This document shows positions 62,579 to 64,000 of a stretch of DNA of 64,000 nt, in pieces (position 1 is the first letter of the stretch; each line of letters opens with the position of its first letter). The notes under the pieces were generated by a model. That model had not been told where the DNA came from, did not search any database, and saw only the letters and a list, made by a program, of their open reading frames with translations. This DNA comes from Devosia sp. Root635. Lineage in GTDB: Bacteria; Pseudomonadota; Alphaproteobacteria; Rhizobiales; Devosiaceae. The stretch covers positions 270,567 to 334,566 of the forward strand of contig NZ_LMGZ01000022.1 in assembly GCF_001427605.1 (NCBI RefSeq), in the 5' to 3' direction. The position numbers and the translations under genes were made by a program.

Positions 62579-63063
62579 CAGTGTGCGTGCTCCATGGCCG
62601 TCGGGGCATCGGCCGCTGCGGCCTCGACCGGCAGCAGGATTTCGACCGAGCCGGCCTTTTCGAAGGTCAGGGTGACGGCAACGGTTTCGCCTTCGACCAG
62701 CGTCTGCTTGAGGCCCATGAACATGATGTGGAAGCCGCCGGGGGCGAGGACAACGGTTTCGCCGGCGGGAATTTCGAGACCATCGGCGAGCGGGCGCATC
62801 TTCATGACGTCGCCCTGCATGGCCATTTCATGAATCTGGGTTTCCCCGGCGATGGACGAACTGACCGAGATCAGGCGGTCCGGCTCGCTGCCGATATTCT
62901 CGATGGTGAGGAAGCCGCCGGCCACCGGCGCATTGGGCAGGGTGGCGCGGGTAAAGGGCAGCGAAATGTTGATATCGCCAAGATGGGTGACGCCGTTATG
63001 GGCGAAAGCGGGCGTGGCGACAAGAATGGCGGCCGCAAGGGCGGCACGAAGCAGTTTGATCAT
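62578..63063 (-). CDS. Periplasmic copper chaperone PCu(A)C
   Basis: This 161-residue protein has a signal peptide ('LLRAALAAAILVATPAFAHN') and the copper-binding pattern H-x-M...H-x-M: 'ETQIHEMAMQGDVMKMR' and 'LAPGGFHIMFMGLKQTL'. It delivers Cu(I) to cytochrome oxidase together with SCO. The His pair at the very end ('EHAH') may add a site. Start at ATG 63063. Confidence 0.92.
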   Translation of the reverse strand: MIKLLRAALAAAILVATPAFAHNGVTHLGDINISLPFTRATLPNAPVAGGFLTIENIGSEPDRLISVSSSIAGETQIHEMAMQGDVMKMRPLADGLEIPAGETVVLAPGGFHIMFMGLKQTLVEGETVAVTLTFEKAGSVEILLPVEAAAADAPTAMEHAH

Positions 63064-63113
63064 GATGATGTTCCGGTGATTTGAGTGATCTGGACGGCCG
63101 CAAGGCCGGTGGG

Positions 63114-63506
63114 TCAGATCGAAACCGGGGGCGCGCGCGGGCCGGATGGCGGCGCGATGGCACGCGGCAGGAAGGCCGGGAGCGGGATGGAAAGCGGGGC
63201 GGCCAGCGCAATCTCGTGGCTGACCGGCACGGCGTCGAGCATGGGCAGGACCAGCTCGGTCTTGCCGACACCGGTCGCCGGGCATTTGGCGACGGGGGCA
63301 TCCTTGTCCTGGCTGTCGATGCCTGATGGCGTGCAGAGCACCCAACTGGCTTCGATCGTGGCATAGCCGAGCTCTTCGAAGGCAAGCTGGCTGGCGCGGG
63401 CATGGTGCATCGGCGCCAGCACGGTCAGCAGATAGATGGCCAGCACGGCAAAAGCCGTCCCGATCTCCCTGCCGATATTGCGAGTCTGGTGCATGTGGCC
63501 ACTCAT
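63114..63506 (-). CDS. Small membrane protein next to copper genes (DUF2946-like)
   Basis: This 130-residue protein has one strong hydrophobic helix ('IGTAFAVLAIYLLTVLAPMH', about 12-31) followed by a periplasmic stretch with His-His and two Cys ('VLCTPSGIDSQDK', 'AKCPATGVG') and a Pro-rich hydrophobic end. The pattern resembles DUF2946 proteins found with copper-uptake genes. It lies 50 bases upstream of the PCu(A)C gene on the same strand. Start ATG 63506 or the ATG four codons later. Confidence 0.65.
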   Translation of the reverse strand: MSGHMHQTRNIGREIGTAFAVLAIYLLTVLAPMHHARASQLAFEELGYATIEASWVLCTPSGIDSQDKDAPVAKCPATGVGKTELVLPMLDAVPVSHEIALAAPLSIPLPAFLPRAIAPPSGPRAPPVSI

Positions 63507-63596
63507 AGGACGGCGGGCCGGACGGCGAAAGGGATCAAGTGTCGCAAGCAAGAGTACACCCGGTCGCGAGACCGGGGATATCTCGACGCAACCACC

Positions 63597-64000
63597 CTAG
63601 ACGCTCGGCACATAGGTTTCGCTACACAGGGCGATGAAGCTCTTCATGGCGGCCGACAACGGCGAGGTCTTGCGGCGGGCGACCAGCAGTTGGCGCAGGG
63701 CCCAGGGCTCGGCCAGGGGGGCGCAGACCAGATCGGTGCCGGCCAGCAGGTGCAGGCTCGTCGAACGCAGGAAGCCGATGCCGAATCCGGCTTCGACCAT
63801 GCGGACCAAAGCGGGGAAGCTCTCGACGCGCACGCTCTCGACCAGCGGCTTGCCGGCCTTTTTCGCGGCCTCACCCACCAGCCGGTCGAGCGAGCCGGCC
63901 TGATGGATGCCGACGATCGGGTAGTCGATCACGGTATCGAAGCCGATATCCTTGCGCGGCTCAATCTGCCCGGCGAGGGGATGGTCGGGCGGCACCAGCA
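63597..64000 (-). CDS. LysR-type regulator, C-terminal part
   Basis: The gene runs off the right edge; about 134 C-terminal residues are present. They form the second half of a LysR substrate-binding domain: 'PPDHPLAGQIEPRKDIGFDT', 'VRMVEAGFGIGFLRSTSLHL' and 'WALRQLLVARRKTSPLSAAM'. The DNA-binding N-terminus is outside the window. Its target genes cannot be named. Confidence 0.85.
   Translation of the reverse strand, partial: LVPPDHPLAGQIEPRKDIGFDTVIDYPIVGIHQAGSLDRLVGEAAKKAGKPLVESVRVESFPALVRMVEAGFGIGFLRSTSLHLLAGTDLVCAPLAEPWALRQLLVARRKTSPLSAAMKSFIALCSETYVPSV

Overview
The window is about 64 kb of GC-rich chromosomal DNA from an alphaproteobacterium, most likely of the Hyphomicrobiales and probably Devosia or a close relative. 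The genus is inferred from protein style, gene order and the abundance of short palindromic repeats; no rRNA gene is present to confirm it. I see no prophage, integrase, transposase, CRISPR array or tRNA. Most of the window is chromosomal housekeeping DNA, interrupted by small accessory genes and dispersed palindromic (REP/BIME-like) elements.

Layout. 1-3753: the end of a sugar isomerase-like gene, a PAS/GGDEF diguanylate cyclase and a flavin disulfide reductase. 4210-7782: dapD, a TM2-domain gene, dapE and two membrane proteins. 7779-10340 (minus): truA, fmt and def, with a small plus-strand gene between fmt and truA where the truA start codon should be. 10464-15102: rmuC, an acidic protein, then recR, ybaB, dnaX and the SRP RNA (minus). 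15140-21894: small accessory genes, including two intact toxin-antitoxin pairs and one broken pair, a GST, a methyltransferase, DUF817, a LOG-family protein and pheA. 22157-26298: cytochrome c, a 2-hydroxyacid dehydrogenase, a MarR-GNAT fusion with palindromic operators, and an M17 aminopeptidase.

26695-38257 is a Flp/Tad pilus locus: tadD, tadC, tadB, cpaF, cpaE, cpaC, cpaB, cpaA, flp, a small secretin-N-domain protein and two TadE-like pseudopilins. A cpaD gene is not seen. 38331-52393 is, after a HAD hydrolase, a long minus-strand nucleoside catabolism cluster. A BMP-type ABC importer brings nucleosides in; cytidine deaminase, purine nucleoside phosphorylase and thymidine phosphorylase release the bases; DeoB and DeoC convert deoxyribose-1-phosphate to glyceraldehyde-3-phosphate and acetaldehyde; a two-domain ALDH16-type aldehyde dehydrogenase probably removes the acetaldehyde; Upp salvages uracil.

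52589-57421 holds a small membrane peptide gene, a CoxG-like gene and a three-gene operon of unknown function (a long helical protein, a membrane-anchored DUF6384-like protein and a coiled-coil protein with a Gly/Ser-rich tail). That operon is the best candidate here for an undescribed system. 57503-61825: a VOC protein and a four-gene iron-chelate ABC importer. 61988-63506: SCO and PCu(A)C copper-delivery genes with a small membrane protein. The window ends inside a LysR-type regulator.

Main oddities: the mini-gene that appears to have displaced the truA start; a palindromic repeat in frame inside the ALDH16 linker, in a gene also bracketed by two near-identical repeats of about 125 bp; a frameshifted parDE relic; and the missing cpaD.
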